A stretch of 64,000 nucleotides of DNA from positions 156,213 through 220,212 of the forward strand of contig CAUYUJ010017922.1 of NCBI GenBank assembly GCA_963575745.1. Direction: 5' to 3'. The notes under the pieces are model-generated. The model was not told where the DNA came from. It saw only the letters and a list, made by a program, of their open reading frames with translations, and made no database searches. Shown in pieces: positions 10,959 through 22,850 of the stretch. Each line of letters begins with the position of its first letter. Position 1 is the first letter of the stretch. The position numbers and the translations under genes are program-made. The stretch comes from Prorocentrum cordatum. Its lineage: Eukaryota > Sar > Dinophyceae > Prorocentrales > Prorocentraceae.

Positions 10959-11639
10959 TTTGCGTCGGCGGCTAGGCAGAGTGACTGCGCTGGCGGAAAG
11001 AACATTTGCAGGACATACAGATGCGAATTAGGCCGCAATGCACGTGGGGAGGAGGGAGAGGCCCCGCGCGGGGGGGAGGGAAGAGAAGCCGGGCCCGTTC
11101 AGAGCAGGACCAGGGAACGGCGGGGGCGGCGCCGGGGCGGCGGGAAAGCAACGGCCGCGGGACAGCCGGGGAAGGGGCGGCAGCCAAGAGGTGGCCGAGC
11201 CAGGCGGCGGGGGCGCGGCAGGTCCAGCACGTGGTGGAGACGTGCAGCGCAGTGGGGTGGCCGTGGTGCCGAGGTCACAGCGACCTCCAGGCGACCGCTC
11301 GGCAGCAGGAGAAGACCACCCCAATAGGGGGGCTGGGGGGCGCTGGGGAAGGAACCCGGCCGGGCGGAGCGAACACACACACACACACACACACACTTTT
11401 TGTTGGTCGGCGGCGCAGCGGTCGGCAGGTGGACGTGCCAATTACGAACGCATGTAGCCGAACGCGCCATGATGAAACAGATCAGTCACGGCTAAGCAAT
11501 GGGCACCAACGTGGCGAAAACCCAGACAACCCATCCAAGTATTTGAGCGAGAGAAGTCAGCACATTTAAAATGCAAAAAGTGTTTGGTGAAGATTCGAAT
11601 GCCAAAATGTCAGCAAGCGTGGACCCCAAGCAAAGGTTT

Positions 11640-12036
11640 CTTGCGAAATATGCGGTGCAAGCCAAGTGGTGCAATCAACGTGGTGCAATATAGGCGGTGC
11701 AATCCATGTGGTGAAGTCTATGCGGCGCAAACAATACAAATCAATGTAGACCAACGCAAAGCATTACAAAACAAAGCAAAACAATGCACTGTAAAGCAAA
11801 GCACTGAGAAGCAACACAATGCAAAACAATGCACGACAAAGCAACGCAAAGGAACGCGCAAAGCAACGCAAAACCATGCAATGCGATTGCAACCCACAGC
11901 AACGCAATGCAATAGCAACGCAATGATATCGCAATGCGATAACAGCGCAGAAGAATGCAAAGCAATGCAAAGCAGTGCGCTACCAACGCAAAGCAACGCG
12001 ATAGCAACGCAAAGCAGCGCAAAGCAATGCGATCGC
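11640..12036. repeat. degenerate pentanucleotide array (NGCAA)n
   Basis: For about 400 bp the plus strand is dominated by gcaa spaced mostly at five bases, with the fifth base varying (agcaa, cgcaa, tgcaa). Spacing slips in places, producing mixed frames of Lys/Gln/Ser/Asn-rich text that are not coding. The preceding 11,640-11,720 has looser ggtgcaa repeats that grade into it. Confidence 0.8.
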
Positions 12037-12060
12037 AACGGGCGGTGGGGGCCAACGGGG

Positions 12061-12193
12061 CGGCGGCGACGGGGCGGCGACGGCGACCACAAGGCGTCGG
12101 ATCCGACAACGGAGCCCAGACGACTGGTGGCGACGAGGCAGCGACGGGGCGGCGACGGCGACCATAAGGCGGCGGATCCGACAACGGAACCCA
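12061..12193. repeat. two-copy 75-bp-period GC-rich tandem repeat
   Basis: The block starting gacggggcggcgacggcgac at 12,068 recurs at 12,143, each continuing for about 50 bp with three differences. It follows the pentanucleotide array directly. Confidence 0.8.
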
Positions 12194-12199
12194 GGTCCT

Positions 12200-13220
12200 T
12201 AGAAACAAAATAAGAAACCCCGATGTGCAAGCTGTGATTCTGGAATACGTTGCGTGCGGTCGTCTGCTGATGCTTGGTCGCATCGTCGCATAGTACGAAT
12301 CATGTATGATGCGATATAGCGTTCATGTTATGTTGCGCTATGTTATAATCGGCAAGGTTATGATATAGCATGCGGAGTGCGCGTCATGGACAGGGTAGTG
12401 TGTGTGTGCTGTACGTTAGTGCGCTGTTGTATGGCATGATGATGGCACGGTGTGTTCATGATGTTCTCCCATGTTGTACTACCCTATGCAATCATAATAC
12501 AGAACCCCAGATCGGGTCGCGCAAGGGCCACGGTGGCTGTGCAATGCCTCATTTGTATTTGCTGATCGCGGGGTTTGGCAGCCCTTCGTATAGCTCCGTC
12601 ATGATGAACACATTGGAATGAAGCGCGGACCAAGCAGACACACGCAATTGACCTTGCAAGTAAATACCCGGTTCAAATTAAAGATCAAGTTTTAAAGTAC
12701 TCGACGTGGCTGCCTGACGGCTCCAGGAGTTTCAGTGATGCCCGAGACAGTTTGGACCAGCAGCGCTTCGGTGAGAAATTCAAGGTGCCTATGTGTTGAC
12801 GTAGACTAGTTTCTGAGGTCCGAGTCTGCGTGTGAAAGCTGTTCACGCCAGGGGCCTTTTACGACTATTCTTGTTCCGCGAAGTGCCGACAACACGAGGG
12901 ATTACAGGATTGTGCATTTTCTATGGCACCAGGACCGCAGCGCTTTGCACGATGGTGTTGCCTGAGCTGGCGGCGAGTTGGGTGCTCTATGGCCCTCTGA
13001 GCGCCTCGGGTTTGTTTTCCATTGCGCGGCCATTCTGCAGCGTGGTCGGTCGATCTGGAGATCCCAGGTGCCCAGGCGGCCGTAGGCCTCGAACGTTCAG
13101 ATTGGGCGTCGCTTCCTTCCCACGTGGCCTCTTTCTGGCTCATGTTTTCTGCCTTCTCTATCTACACATTGCTCATTTCTGATTATTCGAGGGTTTTTTG
13201 TTTTTGGGGGGGCGAGATCC
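12200..13220. other. no gene seen
   Basis: AT-leaning then mixed DNA with short open frames only. No motif, RNA gene or clear repeat was recognised. Confidence 0.5.
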
Positions 13221-13227
13221 TTTCACT

Positions 13228-13320
13228 TCTAATTGTTCTATCCTGGGCCTCTTCCTGGCCACTGGGGGGCCAGGAACAATTAGAGACGAGCACGATTAGA
13301 AATGAGCACGATTAGAAATG
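13228..13320. repeat. inverted repeat followed by a short tandem duplication
   Basis: tctaattgttc at 13,228-13,238 is exactly inverted at 13,274-13,284. Inside it tcctggcc (13,253-13,260) pairs with ggccagga (13,268-13,275). Immediately after, gagcacgattagaaat occurs twice in tandem (about 13,287-13,318). This could form a hairpin or be a miniature element remnant. Confidence 0.55.
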
Positions 13321-13339
13321 AACGACGTGTAGGTCGCCC

Positions 13340-13949
13340 CCTTCCCTTGCTGCGCGTGCGCCCGCTGGGCAACCGCTCGCGTGATCCCACTCCACTGGCA
13401 GGAAGCAGGGCCAGCTGGCGGAGAGCTGACTTTGGCGACCCTGCCGTCTGTAAGCTTGGAGCTCGCGACCGGGAGCCCTACCAAAATGCTGCATCTGTAC
13501 ATAATCGGGTGCACCGGAGCGGGACTCGGGCAGATGGAGACATTTCACGATGTTGCGTCAGGGAGCAGGGGGGCGACCTTGTCCAATCGGAGACCCGTGA
13601 CCCAGAGCAAAGCGACAGGGAGGAAGACGTGTTCGGCACAGACAGGGGTGTAGAAGAAAAGCTCGGCGAGGGGAAGTAGACAATGCTCCGTCAGAGTCAT
13701 AGCCTCGACCAGAACACAAGCAGCACGAGACCGCGCGTCCAGGCAGCTGCACCAGAGTCCCGCACTGGCTCTCGGCACCCTTTTCATTTCAATTGCTCCT
13801 GGCATTATGCAGTCCTTCAGGATCTCATCCGCAAGGGAAAAGTATATATTTAGCTGCCTGCGGCAAATCTGCAACCGTGCCAGCAAAGCATTCTGCGTGG
13901 CGACCATTCGAGCACCGCCCAGAAGGCCGTCACCACTGACATTTCACGT
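13340..13949. other. no gene seen
   Basis: Unique-looking DNA with short overlapping open frames on both strands. None has recognisable motifs. Confidence 0.45.
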
Positions 13950-14580
13950 CTCCATTTCTTGGGGTTGTCTCGGGCTCCTGTGGGGCAGTCGTGGGGGTCC
14001 CTTGGGGCCCTCGGGGGCCGTCGTGGGGTCTTCATGCACCGTCTCGGGCCCTCTTTGGCCGCTGGGGGGGGCCTGAGGCCGTCTCGGGTCCCTTCAGAGG
14101 CCTTCTTCGGCCAGCTTGGGGCTGTCTTGAGGCAGTCTAGAGGCCCTCTTTGGAACTCTCTGTATACCATCTGGGGCTTCCAATAGCCTTGATTCGAACG
14201 ATCTCCGACCAAAGGCCGCGGAAAGCGAAAAGCATGCACGAGTCGAATTGATGTCAATGCGCGTGCCCTCTCTGGAGAGCGTCTGTCGGGCGTATTTGAG
14301 CAGCTTGGAAGGCCTCGTGGGGACCTCTTGGGCTCGTACATGGAGTTCCTGAGCGCATCTCGAAGCTTTGTTCGGCCATATGGGCGGCCGCTGTGGGCTC
14401 TTGGGCTGTTTTTTGGAGACCTCGGACCGGGCCCCAGTGGCGCGTCGGGCCGCCCAGGAAGCCGATGGAGAGGGGGCGACGCTTGCAGCAGTTGGCGTCG
14501 GAGAGGGGGGGGGCCTAGAGGAATCCGTGGCATCGCTCGGACGTGTGGATTTCTGCTCGGCGAGGACCATCGAGGAGTAT
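13950..14580. repeat. degenerate low-order repeat rich in gggcc/gacggcc blocks
   Basis: The minus strand carries many imperfect blocks of the type ccc-gagacggcc and aagagggcc at irregular 20-30 bp spacing. Similar blocks appear on the plus strand at about 18,990-19,240 (ccgagacggccccag, caagacggcc). They look like dispersed copies of the same degenerate repeat family, not protein. Confidence 0.45.
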
Positions 14581-15136
14581 CCTGAAGTATCGAGAAAAAT
14601 GCACGCACCTTATCGAAAAATGCACGGGAAACAGACGTCCCAACGATGGCAAGAATCATTGTCAACGCCAATCCCTTTTTACCAGAAAGATCTTGGCATT
14701 CCGCCACGCCTCAACGTGCCAGGCGGCACGATGGCGGATAGCAGACCTTCCAGCGGAAAGGATGCCGATGGAGACGTTTTAAGCTGAATTCCGTGCATTG
14801 ATGGTATGTTGCCGTTTTTGAGGGGTGGTCGAGCAGTTACATAGTTATCTCTTTGCCGATCCGATCTCTTGTGCATTGCGATAGATGGGCAGTGGAGCCT
14901 CATCCGACGGCGTTACGAATCTTGCACGTACAGCCAAGCCGTCTGCTCGGGGCCCAGTTTGTCAGCCACTCTCGCTGTTCGGCAGCACATCCAGCACACG
15001 TGCTGCCGAGACGCAGACCCAGCATACGGATTTCCGAACATTTGCACGACCGTTTCCTTGTGTTCCTTTCAGAAATGGGCCCGCCCGGACCAGCTTCGCA
15101 CAGCTTGCCCCGTCTAGAGTCGGCACGTGCAGGGCA

Positions 15137-15275
15137 TCTGCCCTCCCCTGCCCACAGCCCTCCCTCTCCCTCTTCCACTCCCACTCCCCCGGCCACTCCC
15201 ACTCCACTCCCACTCCCTCTTCCACTCCCACATCCCTCCCTCTCCCTCTCCCTCCCTCCCACCTTTCCACTCCCA
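15137..15275. repeat. CCACTC/TCCCTC pyrimidine-rich microsatellite
   Basis: About 140 bp of cactcc and ctccct hexamer variants on the plus strand. Apparent Pro/Ser/Leu-rich readings here are artefacts of the repeat. Confidence 0.9.
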
Positions 15276-17870
15276 CCTCATCGCCCCAAGTCAGCTGGCA
15301 CCCGTCTCCACAAAGCTGTAGTGCTAGTCTCGTCCCCAGGATCTCCGGCACGCCCAGGCTCATCCACCAGGTCCCTGGGCCCGAGCTAGGACTTAGGAGC
15401 GGAGAAGGGGATCGTGCGTAGGAGGGCGAGGAGAAGGTGATGGACTAGAGTGGTGATGAGGTGAGGGTGAGTGTGAGGGCCATCGGGGATATTTTAGAGG
15501 GGCGTGTTCTACAGTTCGGCATGCTAAGCACCCCTTGATGAATGTGCGGGGGCGCCGGATCTTGTGGCATCCAGCCGGTCCAGGCACCAGTGCTTGGGTC
15601 GTGGATGAGGGGCCTTTTGGGGGGCATCTCGGGCGAATCCTGAGGCTTCTTGGGATCATCTTGGAGAGGGGGGTTCCAGCGGACCGATCGCGGCGCGAGC
15701 TCTCGGTAGGCCCTTCTCTGAGCCGTCATGGAGACCGCTTGGCCGTGATCGGAGCCTCGAGGGGGAGGAACTTAGAAGCTAACGTGGCCGTACTGGACAG
15801 TCTGAAAAACGACAGGGCGAGAACTTCGAGATAGCACGAAAAACTATACTGCGCTGATGAATTGGATCTCTGGGGCAGACCCCCAAGGCCCCAAACAGCC
15901 CCCAGCAGAGCGCCAAGACGGGCCCCTGGATCCGCCTCACTACGCGTCAACACGTGTCGGAGGTGTAGGCTCGCGAGGCTTGGGAAATGCCACGCGCCAC
16001 ACCGCGAAGCGGCCCGGGAATCTGGGGCCCCAGGGCCCCCCACAGCACTACAACATTGTATATGTTGACGGTTCTGAGGGACCGGAGGACAATCCACCCA
16101 GTCTCCACCCAGTGTCTCGCGGCACGGTGGCGGATTTGCGGGGAGGCGGCGCGCGGAGTTGCGCTGCGCCCGCGGTCCTCTCCTACGACGCTCGGGGATG
16201 TCGTCGGCAGGGGGCGGGCCACGCGATGGCGACCTCGTTGTGGCCGAGGCGGCGTGAGCGTATCAGAATTTTTTGGTGGTGGAAGTAGTGGGTAGGCGTC
16301 GACGAACTTGAAAGACAGGCACAAGACATCGAGCCCATTGTAAAGACAGCAGGCATTGCCGTGGGGGAAGAAGACACGATCCTCGACCTCGTTCCTTCGC
16401 GAATGCTTGCCTGCTGCTTCCTCCATTCCTTTGACCCTGTCCTGCTGGCCCATGCCGTCCTCGTCCCTGCACGCACCAGTTATTATCACTCGATGAAGCT
16501 GTCCTTGGGAGTGCCAATCGGAGTTGGAGCCATCTGACATGCGGGGTTTCTGTTTGCTAGGCTGCGTCATCGTCTCACTAAGCCACGTGAACCATTTCCG
16601 TCGGTGGGAGCCTATTGAACGCAAGGTCGACGCGCAATTTCGCGGATGCGTCACGGGTTTCCAAGAGAGAAGAGCCATGAAAGCTTGTGGACACGATTCA
16701 GGACGATGTAAATCAGGACGGCTAGATGAAGCCGCATGTGCTCTACGACAAGAGTAGATCTACGCACACGAGATCGGGGTCCGCATTGTCGGTTTCAAGT
16801 GGCGATGATGGCATTGTCGCCGTGAACCTTTCGTCAGAAGTCTTTACATACGTTATTGAAGAGAGGGTGCTTACCATTTCCCCCTGTCAGAATGCAAGCG
16901 GCCCGGACGCCCCCGATACTGCAAGTGGATTCCGAAAATGGTCACGCCATTTTGGAAAAGCCTTCAGGTCACAATAATTCCAGTCGCTTTCGCCAACGAT
17001 GTGCAGCACAAGTGTAGCACCAGGGCGCACTCCGTCTTCTCGTGTAGATAAATCCGTTGAGACGCATGGCCAGTTAGCCCAACAAGAACTCAAGGCAACC
17101 ATGTTTGCGAAATCGTTGTGATATAGTTAACACATCGATGTTATCAATCCATCCGGGGTATCAGCGAGGTTGTGTTTGGTGAGTGTATCGTCTTCCGAAA
17201 AATGAATACCGACGGCTTCTGTACTTTAGTTGCTGTCGTGCGCGAGGGAAGCTTCCAAGCCGGGATGTGCACCGATGTTGGCCCCGGAAGGACGAAATGT
17301 TCTGGAACCGTTTCCGTCGCAGGCGGCGATCTTCGGGCACACACATGAGACCGACATTTGACGGAATCGACAATTTAAGATCATAACAATTAGTTGCCTC
17401 TCGTGTCGTGCGCATGCGAAAAAATTAAGTGCATGTCAGTGCATGTCCGTTCCGCTTGTACTTGACGCATTCGCAACATGAGCAGGTCCAAATCCGGCAG
17501 CACGCATTGCCAGCATGCACAGTAGTAGCCGTTCAGTTTGCTGCGGCACGTTGCCCGTGTAGAACTTCACACATCGTGTAATGATCAGCGCAGGTGTGCA
17601 TTTCTTGCTCGTGCACGGATGTTTCGGTGTACTACGTGCACCTACTGGTAAACAGTAGGAATGTATTTCAGGATCGTGTACCAATGTCGACGCTCGTTGG
17701 ACATCCAGTATCCAGTATGTGGTGCCAAGCGGCTCGAGTCAGTCGAATGATTCGGTACCAAAAGCGCTAATTCTTATTGCTTCGCCATTCTCCCGCCAAT
17801 CCAGAAACGCACCCAGAACTCATTTCAAGGGTTGATGCCCCTCGGGGGCGGATCGAGGCCCTCCCAGCGA
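15276..17870. other. no gene seen
   Basis: About 2.6 kb of mixed DNA with short open frames in several phases. I could not support any gene. gccattttgg at 16,946-16,955 matches ten bases of the spliced leader, but the surrounding sequence does not continue the match. Confidence 0.45.
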
Positions 17871-17879
17871 TCCCTCCCT

Positions 17880-18080
17880 TACGATGCTGAGCAGCACGAC
17901 GGGCATCAGCAGCCTTACACCGAACAGCACGACGGGCACCAACACCGCGATGTTGAGTAGCATGACGGATGCCAGCAGCACGATGGGCAGCATAATGGGC
18001 GCGAGCGGAATGATTCCGAGTAGCGCGACAGATACCAGCCGCATGATTTCGACTAGCATAGCGGGTGGTGAGGCCACGTC
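17880..18080. repeat. imperfect short repeats around agcagcacgacgggcacc
   Basis: The blocks agcacgacgggcatcag, agcacgacgggcacc, agcatgacggatgcc and agcacgatgggcagc recur at 24-30 bp intervals. They give a Ser/Thr-rich repetitive frame on the plus strand and a hydrophobic one on the minus strand. A repeat-derived reading is likelier than a gene. Confidence 0.5.
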
Positions 18081-18812
18081 GACGGCCTCAATGTGTCCGC
18101 CCGTGATTCCCGCAAAGATATGGACGACGATTGGCCCACGTTGATTCCACGTTGAAGCCTTCAGGGCAATGGCCTCAGCATCCCCTGGACGCGATTCCTG
18201 CGTATTCTTGCTGGGTTTCATTGGCCACATGAGCTCCCACGGTGGGAGCGTCCCAACCTCCCACAAACACAATTCTTTCATAGCCATGGACGCGATTTGC
18301 GACATGTTGTGGCAAGGTGGGGGCTCCCAGTCGGAGGGCTCCAAGATCTTTCAGACGCATTTACGGCGCAGTGTTGCAAGTTCTCTTAGCCAGTTTGGAG
18401 CTCTGAAAGTTGAGCGTGTCCCAATGTTTAATGGCCATGCACCTTGCACGGCAACCCCTGACAGCTAAGAATATTTACGAAGCAAACACCGAAGAACCCC
18501 AGAGGAGCCCCAGACAAACATACTTGCCGTCGGCAGCATCGTTGTTACATTTGGAGCCAGCCCGAACAAGGTATCTAGTTAGTTGGACGTTGATCTGGCG
18601 CGCATGCAGGTCCAATGCAAATCAGGCGGAAGGTGTTCGAGTATGTTTGACATGTTGGATTACCGATGCATGGTGTTTCAAGGCGATGCGCAGATGCGAG
18701 AGTCCAAAAGTCAAATGCCGACCCGGCAAATAACAAATTTGGCGGCAAGAAAAAGTGGTGTGAAGAGTCATCGGTTCAAGTAGAACGAATTGTATGATTC
18801 TTGTTTTTTCCG

Positions 18813-18925
18813 TCCGTATCTATATATATACATATATATGTATATAGAAGTACAACTGCTTGTGTGTATATATATGTGCGTATATACATATATATATATA
18901 TATATAAAAATATAAATGTGTGTGT
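18813..18925. repeat. AT/GT-rich microsatellite
   Basis: Alternating ta and tg runs, interrupted by unique bases at about 18,845-18,870. Confidence 0.9.
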
Positions 18926-19369
18926 GTGTTCGTATGTATGGATTCACTTGTTTTTCTATGTACACCCTGGTTCCGGTTCTCCGGCCAGGTCCCCGTGACA
19001 TTGGCAAATTATTCGAGGTACGGGTCTGTTACCGCCATCCTGGGCGTCCAAGACGGCCCGAGACGGCCCCAGAAGCTTGCAAAAGGCAGAGGAGTTCCCG
19101 AAGATCCCCCAGGACGGGCTGAGAACGCCCACGATGGCCCTCAGACAGCCCAAGGGTGCCCACGAGAGGTCGCAAAATCCTTCACAAGAAGGTCCCAAGA
19201 TGGATTTGAAGTCGCCTTGGGGCTTCCCAAAGGGGCTTGAAATAGTAACAAAATATTATGTTGTTCAGTTGTTGTGACTCTCTCGCTTTTTCGGTTCCGA
19301 TGAGGTCTTGGGGGCCTCCAGTTGTGTCTCAGACCGTTCAGCTAAGCTACACCCAATTTGGCAGTTCCA

Positions 19370-19830
19370 CCCACCCACTACAGCGTTTCGTGGCCCCACA
19401 GGAAGCTCCACCCAGTGGGACCATGCGTCCCGCACACCCCATTGGGAGCTCCACCGAGCCCTTAGTGGGACCGTCCGCATGCGTCCTGGAAACCCAATTT
19501 GGGATTTCCACCCAGTACAGCGCTTCGTGGCCCCAGAGGGAGCTCCACCGAAACCCCCAGTGGGACCGTCCGCATGCGCCCCGCAAGCCCATTTCGGCAT
19601 TTTCACCCACCCATTCACAGCGCTTCTTGGCACCATAGGGAGCTCCACGGAAGCCGCCTGTGGGACAGATCCCATGCGTCCCAAAAGCTCTTTTTGGCAT
19701 TCGCCACCCAGTACAGCGCTTCGTGGCCCCATAGGGAGCTCCACCGACGGCCCCTGTGCTACTGCCCGCATGCGTTCCCCCCCACCCAGTGCAGCGCTTC
19801 GTGGCCCCATAGGAAGCTTCACCGAAGAAG
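19370..19830. repeat. imperfect minisatellite with a cagcgcttcgtggcccc core
   Basis: The core recurs at about 19,381, 19,518, 19,618, 19,714 and 19,792. Each is followed by a version of agggagctccaccg and a segment with gtgggaccgtccgcatgcg. Spacing shrinks from 137 to 78 bp and copies are diverged. Translated frames in this region simply follow the repeat. Confidence 0.75.
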
Positions 19831-20217
19831 ATATTCACAATTGCGGTACCCACAACTGCATATGGTTGAATCGTTCGCCAGGATATGTTTTCCCGTAAGG
19901 CTTTATTCGGGACCCCCGAGATGCCAAAATGGGTCCAGAACCGTAGTAAAACCAATGACTGTGGTTGCCTCGCCGAGGCCGTTTTGGACGTTGTGACCGC
20001 TTGCAGAACGCCCAGTCTAGGTCCAATGGGGAGAGGAAACGCCCTAAACCACCTACGCCCAGAGGGTTGGCGGGATTTGTTCCAAGGGTTGAATTACAAT
20101 GTGGTGCGAAAGTTTCATTATTACGGATTCCATACGAAGGATTATGCATTCAGTCGGTTAGATAATGTGGTTTGCAACAAAATGAGGAGCATGGATATGC
20201 CCATAAATTCGTGCGTG

Positions 20218-20220
<3 letters not shown>

Positions 20221-20260
<40 letters not shown>
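20221..20260. repeat. (AT)20 microsatellite left of the split-repeat element
   Basis: Forty bp of perfect AT alternation ending about 75 bp before repeat A1. The right flank of the element is also AT-microsatellite DNA from about 31,890. Confidence 0.95.
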
Positions 20261-20262
<2 letters not shown>

Positions 20263-20322
20263 TATATTACATAATGGTATATGCCGTTTGGCTATGCCTA
20301 AACGGTTTTATTCCCCCCTAGG

Positions 20323-20339
20323 CCGTAGTGCTCTGGCTC
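20323..20339 (+). other. weak spliced-leader-like sequence at the element start
   Basis: ccgtag and tggctc occur five bases apart. They match the first and second halves of the DinoSL core (CCGTAG ... TGGCTC, normally six apart), directly overlapping the start of repeat A1. This is suggestive only. Confidence 0.2.
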
Positions 20340-20398
20340 CCTCCCCTTCTTTCCCTTTCCCCTCTTCCGCAGCCGTCTGTGCTTCGAGCTGTGCTTTT
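20336..20398 (+). repeat. split direct repeat A1 (left end)
   Basis: Sixty-three bp, identical at every base I compared to A2 at 31,684-31,746. It starts gctccctccccttc and ends gagctgtgctttt. Sequence before and after diverges at once. Confidence 0.9.
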
Positions 20399-20429
20399 GC
20401 GGGAGGGGCCCCTGGCCCCTAATCTCATC

Positions 20430-22100
20430 ATGAAGGGGTGGGGAGGTTCCCACCCCGCGAGCTTCTTGCTGCTCGCCGCGGCCGCGCTGGGAGCCCTGCC
20501 TCCGGGAGGGCGCACGGCTCCCGTGGCTGGAGCGGCCGTTGGGGCTGCCGTTGGGATGGTGGGGACCGTGGACTTCGTCCCCGCCGACGGCACCGACCCC
20601 GCCCCAGAGCAGGTAGAGGAGGATGTCTGCATGGAGCCTAGGGCGACATCGTGCCTCCCCTGGCTGGGCACATCCCCGCGGCCTCGCCCGTGGAAGACCT
20701 TCCCCCCGCGCCTTCCTCGTCGGAGCCCCCGGCTGGAGGAGGGGAGGAGGGGGGCAATCGGACGGAGGGGGGGGCTTCAGATGATCATTCCTGGAGTATC
20801 CAGCGGACCCTCTGCCAGCTGAGCGCGCATCTTTCAGCCTGGGCGCCCCGCCGAGCCCCGGAGGCCTACGGCCGGCGCCGGCATACTCGGGCACCTGGTG
20901 AAACCCCCTGGAGAGGATCCGTTCCCGGGATGGCCGAACCACCTCCTGGGCGGCCACTTGCAGGGAGGGGCCTGGTTCGGGCTGATGATGTTCGGGGGCG
21001 CCCGCTGGAAGGGGTTCCCCCACTGGCTCCAGTACCTCCTGGTCTTCTTCTACCTCCTCTCCGCCCTGGTGGCCTTGGACCTCCCCATCCTCCTGGCCTA
21101 TGCCCTGGCCCCACTCTCACGGGGCAAGGGCCCTCTGCGCGGGAACGAACACCCGCGCCCCTTGAAGGACTCGAGGCCGGTGCGGGGAGGGCCCGCCTCG
21201 GGCGGGACCACGCCCAACAAGTTCTTCCAGGACTGGATCCGGGCCCGCGGGAGGCACTCCAGCCGCCGCCCGCATGAGCTGCTCGCCATCATTGAGGAGG
21301 GAATGGTCCGGATGCAGCGGAAGCCGGGCTCCACGCTGCCCGCGACGCGGAAGGGAGGGCAGGTGTACCTCTACGGTGCAGCGCTGCACTGTGCGGATCC
21401 CCCCCTCCGTCAGCGGCTGGAGAACGCTCGGGAGCGCGCCGTCTACCTGGCGCGGGAGTGGGAAGCGGAGATCCCCCCAGCCATTGTGGCGGTCAGCTAC
21501 CACTACACCGGCGTGGAGGAGGGGCTCGTCCTGAGCCTGGAGGAGGCTCTGCCCTATCAAGGCTTTCTCCTGGCCCTCGCCTGCCTCCTCGGCCGCGCCC
21601 TCGGGGGCGCCCACCGACTCCTCTGCTCCATGTCCCGAGCCATCGGGCTAGACCTGCCGGGGGCGTGGTGCTGTCGCGAGAGGAGAACGGCAGCCGGAGC
21701 GGGGAGGCCCCGGGATCGCCAGCTCGAGTCGGAGAGCGAGGGGCCCACCATCGGGACGTGTGGTGGGGACCGCTTGGGCTGGCGCCAACCCGGAAGCACC
21801 CTGGGCACCCTCGGCCTCCGCGCCCCGTGCCCGGAGCCCCCGGACGAAGTGTTCACCCTCCTCCTGGTCGAGGACGAACCCCAGTCGGACATCACCGGAT
21901 GGGAGCGGCTGAGCGGGCGCGTTCTGGCCCCCCTATGCGCCCGGCACAAGCGCATGTACCGGCTTGCCCGCCAGCACCTCCTCTGCGCCTTCGCGGGCTC
22001 CCCCCCGTGCGACGAGATCGGGACCCTGCAGGTGGAAGAGGCTCATCTGCGCCTTCCATGCGGCGCAGTCCGCCGGCCCCCCCCAGGGGCGGCCGGGAGA
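20430..22100 (+). CDS. leader-and-membrane protein of the split-repeat element, frame changes present
   Basis: The first good ATG after repeat A1 is at 20,430 (catcATGa). The protein opens with MKGWGGSHPASF followed by LLLAAAALGALPP, a signal-peptide-like hydrophobic run. Coding text then moves to a second frame at about 20,640-20,860 (HIPAASPVEDLPPAPSSSEP). It returns to the first at about 20,870 with GEDPFPGWPNHLLGGHLQGG and a clear membrane segment (WLQYLLVFFYLLSALVALDL). Downstream is a folded-looking region including FFQDWIRARGRHSSRRPHEL and AIVAVSYHYTGVEEGLVLSL, ending near 22,100. Membrane-anchored leaders precede gag-like proteins in other dinoflagellate retroelements, including the one at 59,800-61,800 here, so a similar role is inferred. 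No enzyme motif was recognised. Confidence 0.45.
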
Positions 22101-22850
22101 GGGACTGCCAGCCTCCTCGAAGGAGGTGGTCTTGCTGCTGAACTCCCGGGAGTTGGACCGATGGCGCCATCGGAGTGCCCGGCGCATGGACGAGGAGCCC
22201 GGCCAAGCCTCGGGCGGGGAAGAGTACCCCCCACGGGGGAGGAACACCCGCCGGGGAAGCTCACCGCGCCCTCCGGCTCGTGAGGGAGGGACCCCCTCCA
22301 CAGGCGCCTCCCGCGACCCGTCGGGGGAGCCCTCGGCGGTGGTCTGGCTCCTCGAGGCCCGCCTCTCCGCCATCCAGGACGGCGTTGGAGTGGAGGCCGC
22401 ACTTGAGGCGGCCCAGGATTACTACGGCGAGGACCCGGACACCTGCCAGGCGTTGGTCACTCCGTGTGCGGAGGAGTTGGAGGCGACCGCCCTCCGCAAC
22501 CCCGCCTCACTGGAGCGGGAGGAGCAGGCCGCCCTCGACAATCTCTTGCGGCACGTCCGCGAGAAGCGCCTGCTCCAGAAGAGGCAGGAGGGGCCTACCC
22601 CAGCAGGGAGACCCCCCCCGCCCTCACGGGCACAGGCCCTCCAACCTCCGGGCGTCATGGAGGGGATCTTCACCAGCCTCTCCGAGGGGGAATACCGCGA
22701 CACGCGCCCCGCGCTGTCCGGTGGCTCGAACCCCCTCCCGCCCGCTGCGCAGTGGGATGCCATTCACGGGATCGCCCCACCGAGGGGCACCACAGGACGC
22801 GCCGGGGCAGGGGGGAAGGGCAGGCGGGGATGCTCACTGACCCGAACACC
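22030..22850 (+). CDS. helical linker region, unknown function, in a shifted frame
   Basis: From about 22,030 the coding text continues in a new frame: KRLICAFHAAQSAGPP, EVVLLLNSRELDRWRHRSAR, then WLLEARLSAIQDGVGVEAAL and EEQAALDNLLRHVREKRLLQ. The balanced, Leu-spaced helical composition supports translation. It ends in the low-complexity GC-rich run at about 22,790-22,840, where reading passes to the frame of the CCCH protein. No family is recognised. It is probably a middle part of one polyprotein broken by indels or joined by frameshifting. Confidence 0.35.

Noticed and set aside
17820-18344. A 174-codon minus-strand hydrophobic membrane protein
   Set aside because: The hydrophobic run is a translation of imperfect 24-30 bp repeats. 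There is no start context or family.
18990-19240. Pro/Lys-rich short proteins
   Set aside because: The sequence is the same degenerate gacggcc-type repeat as at 13,950-14,580.
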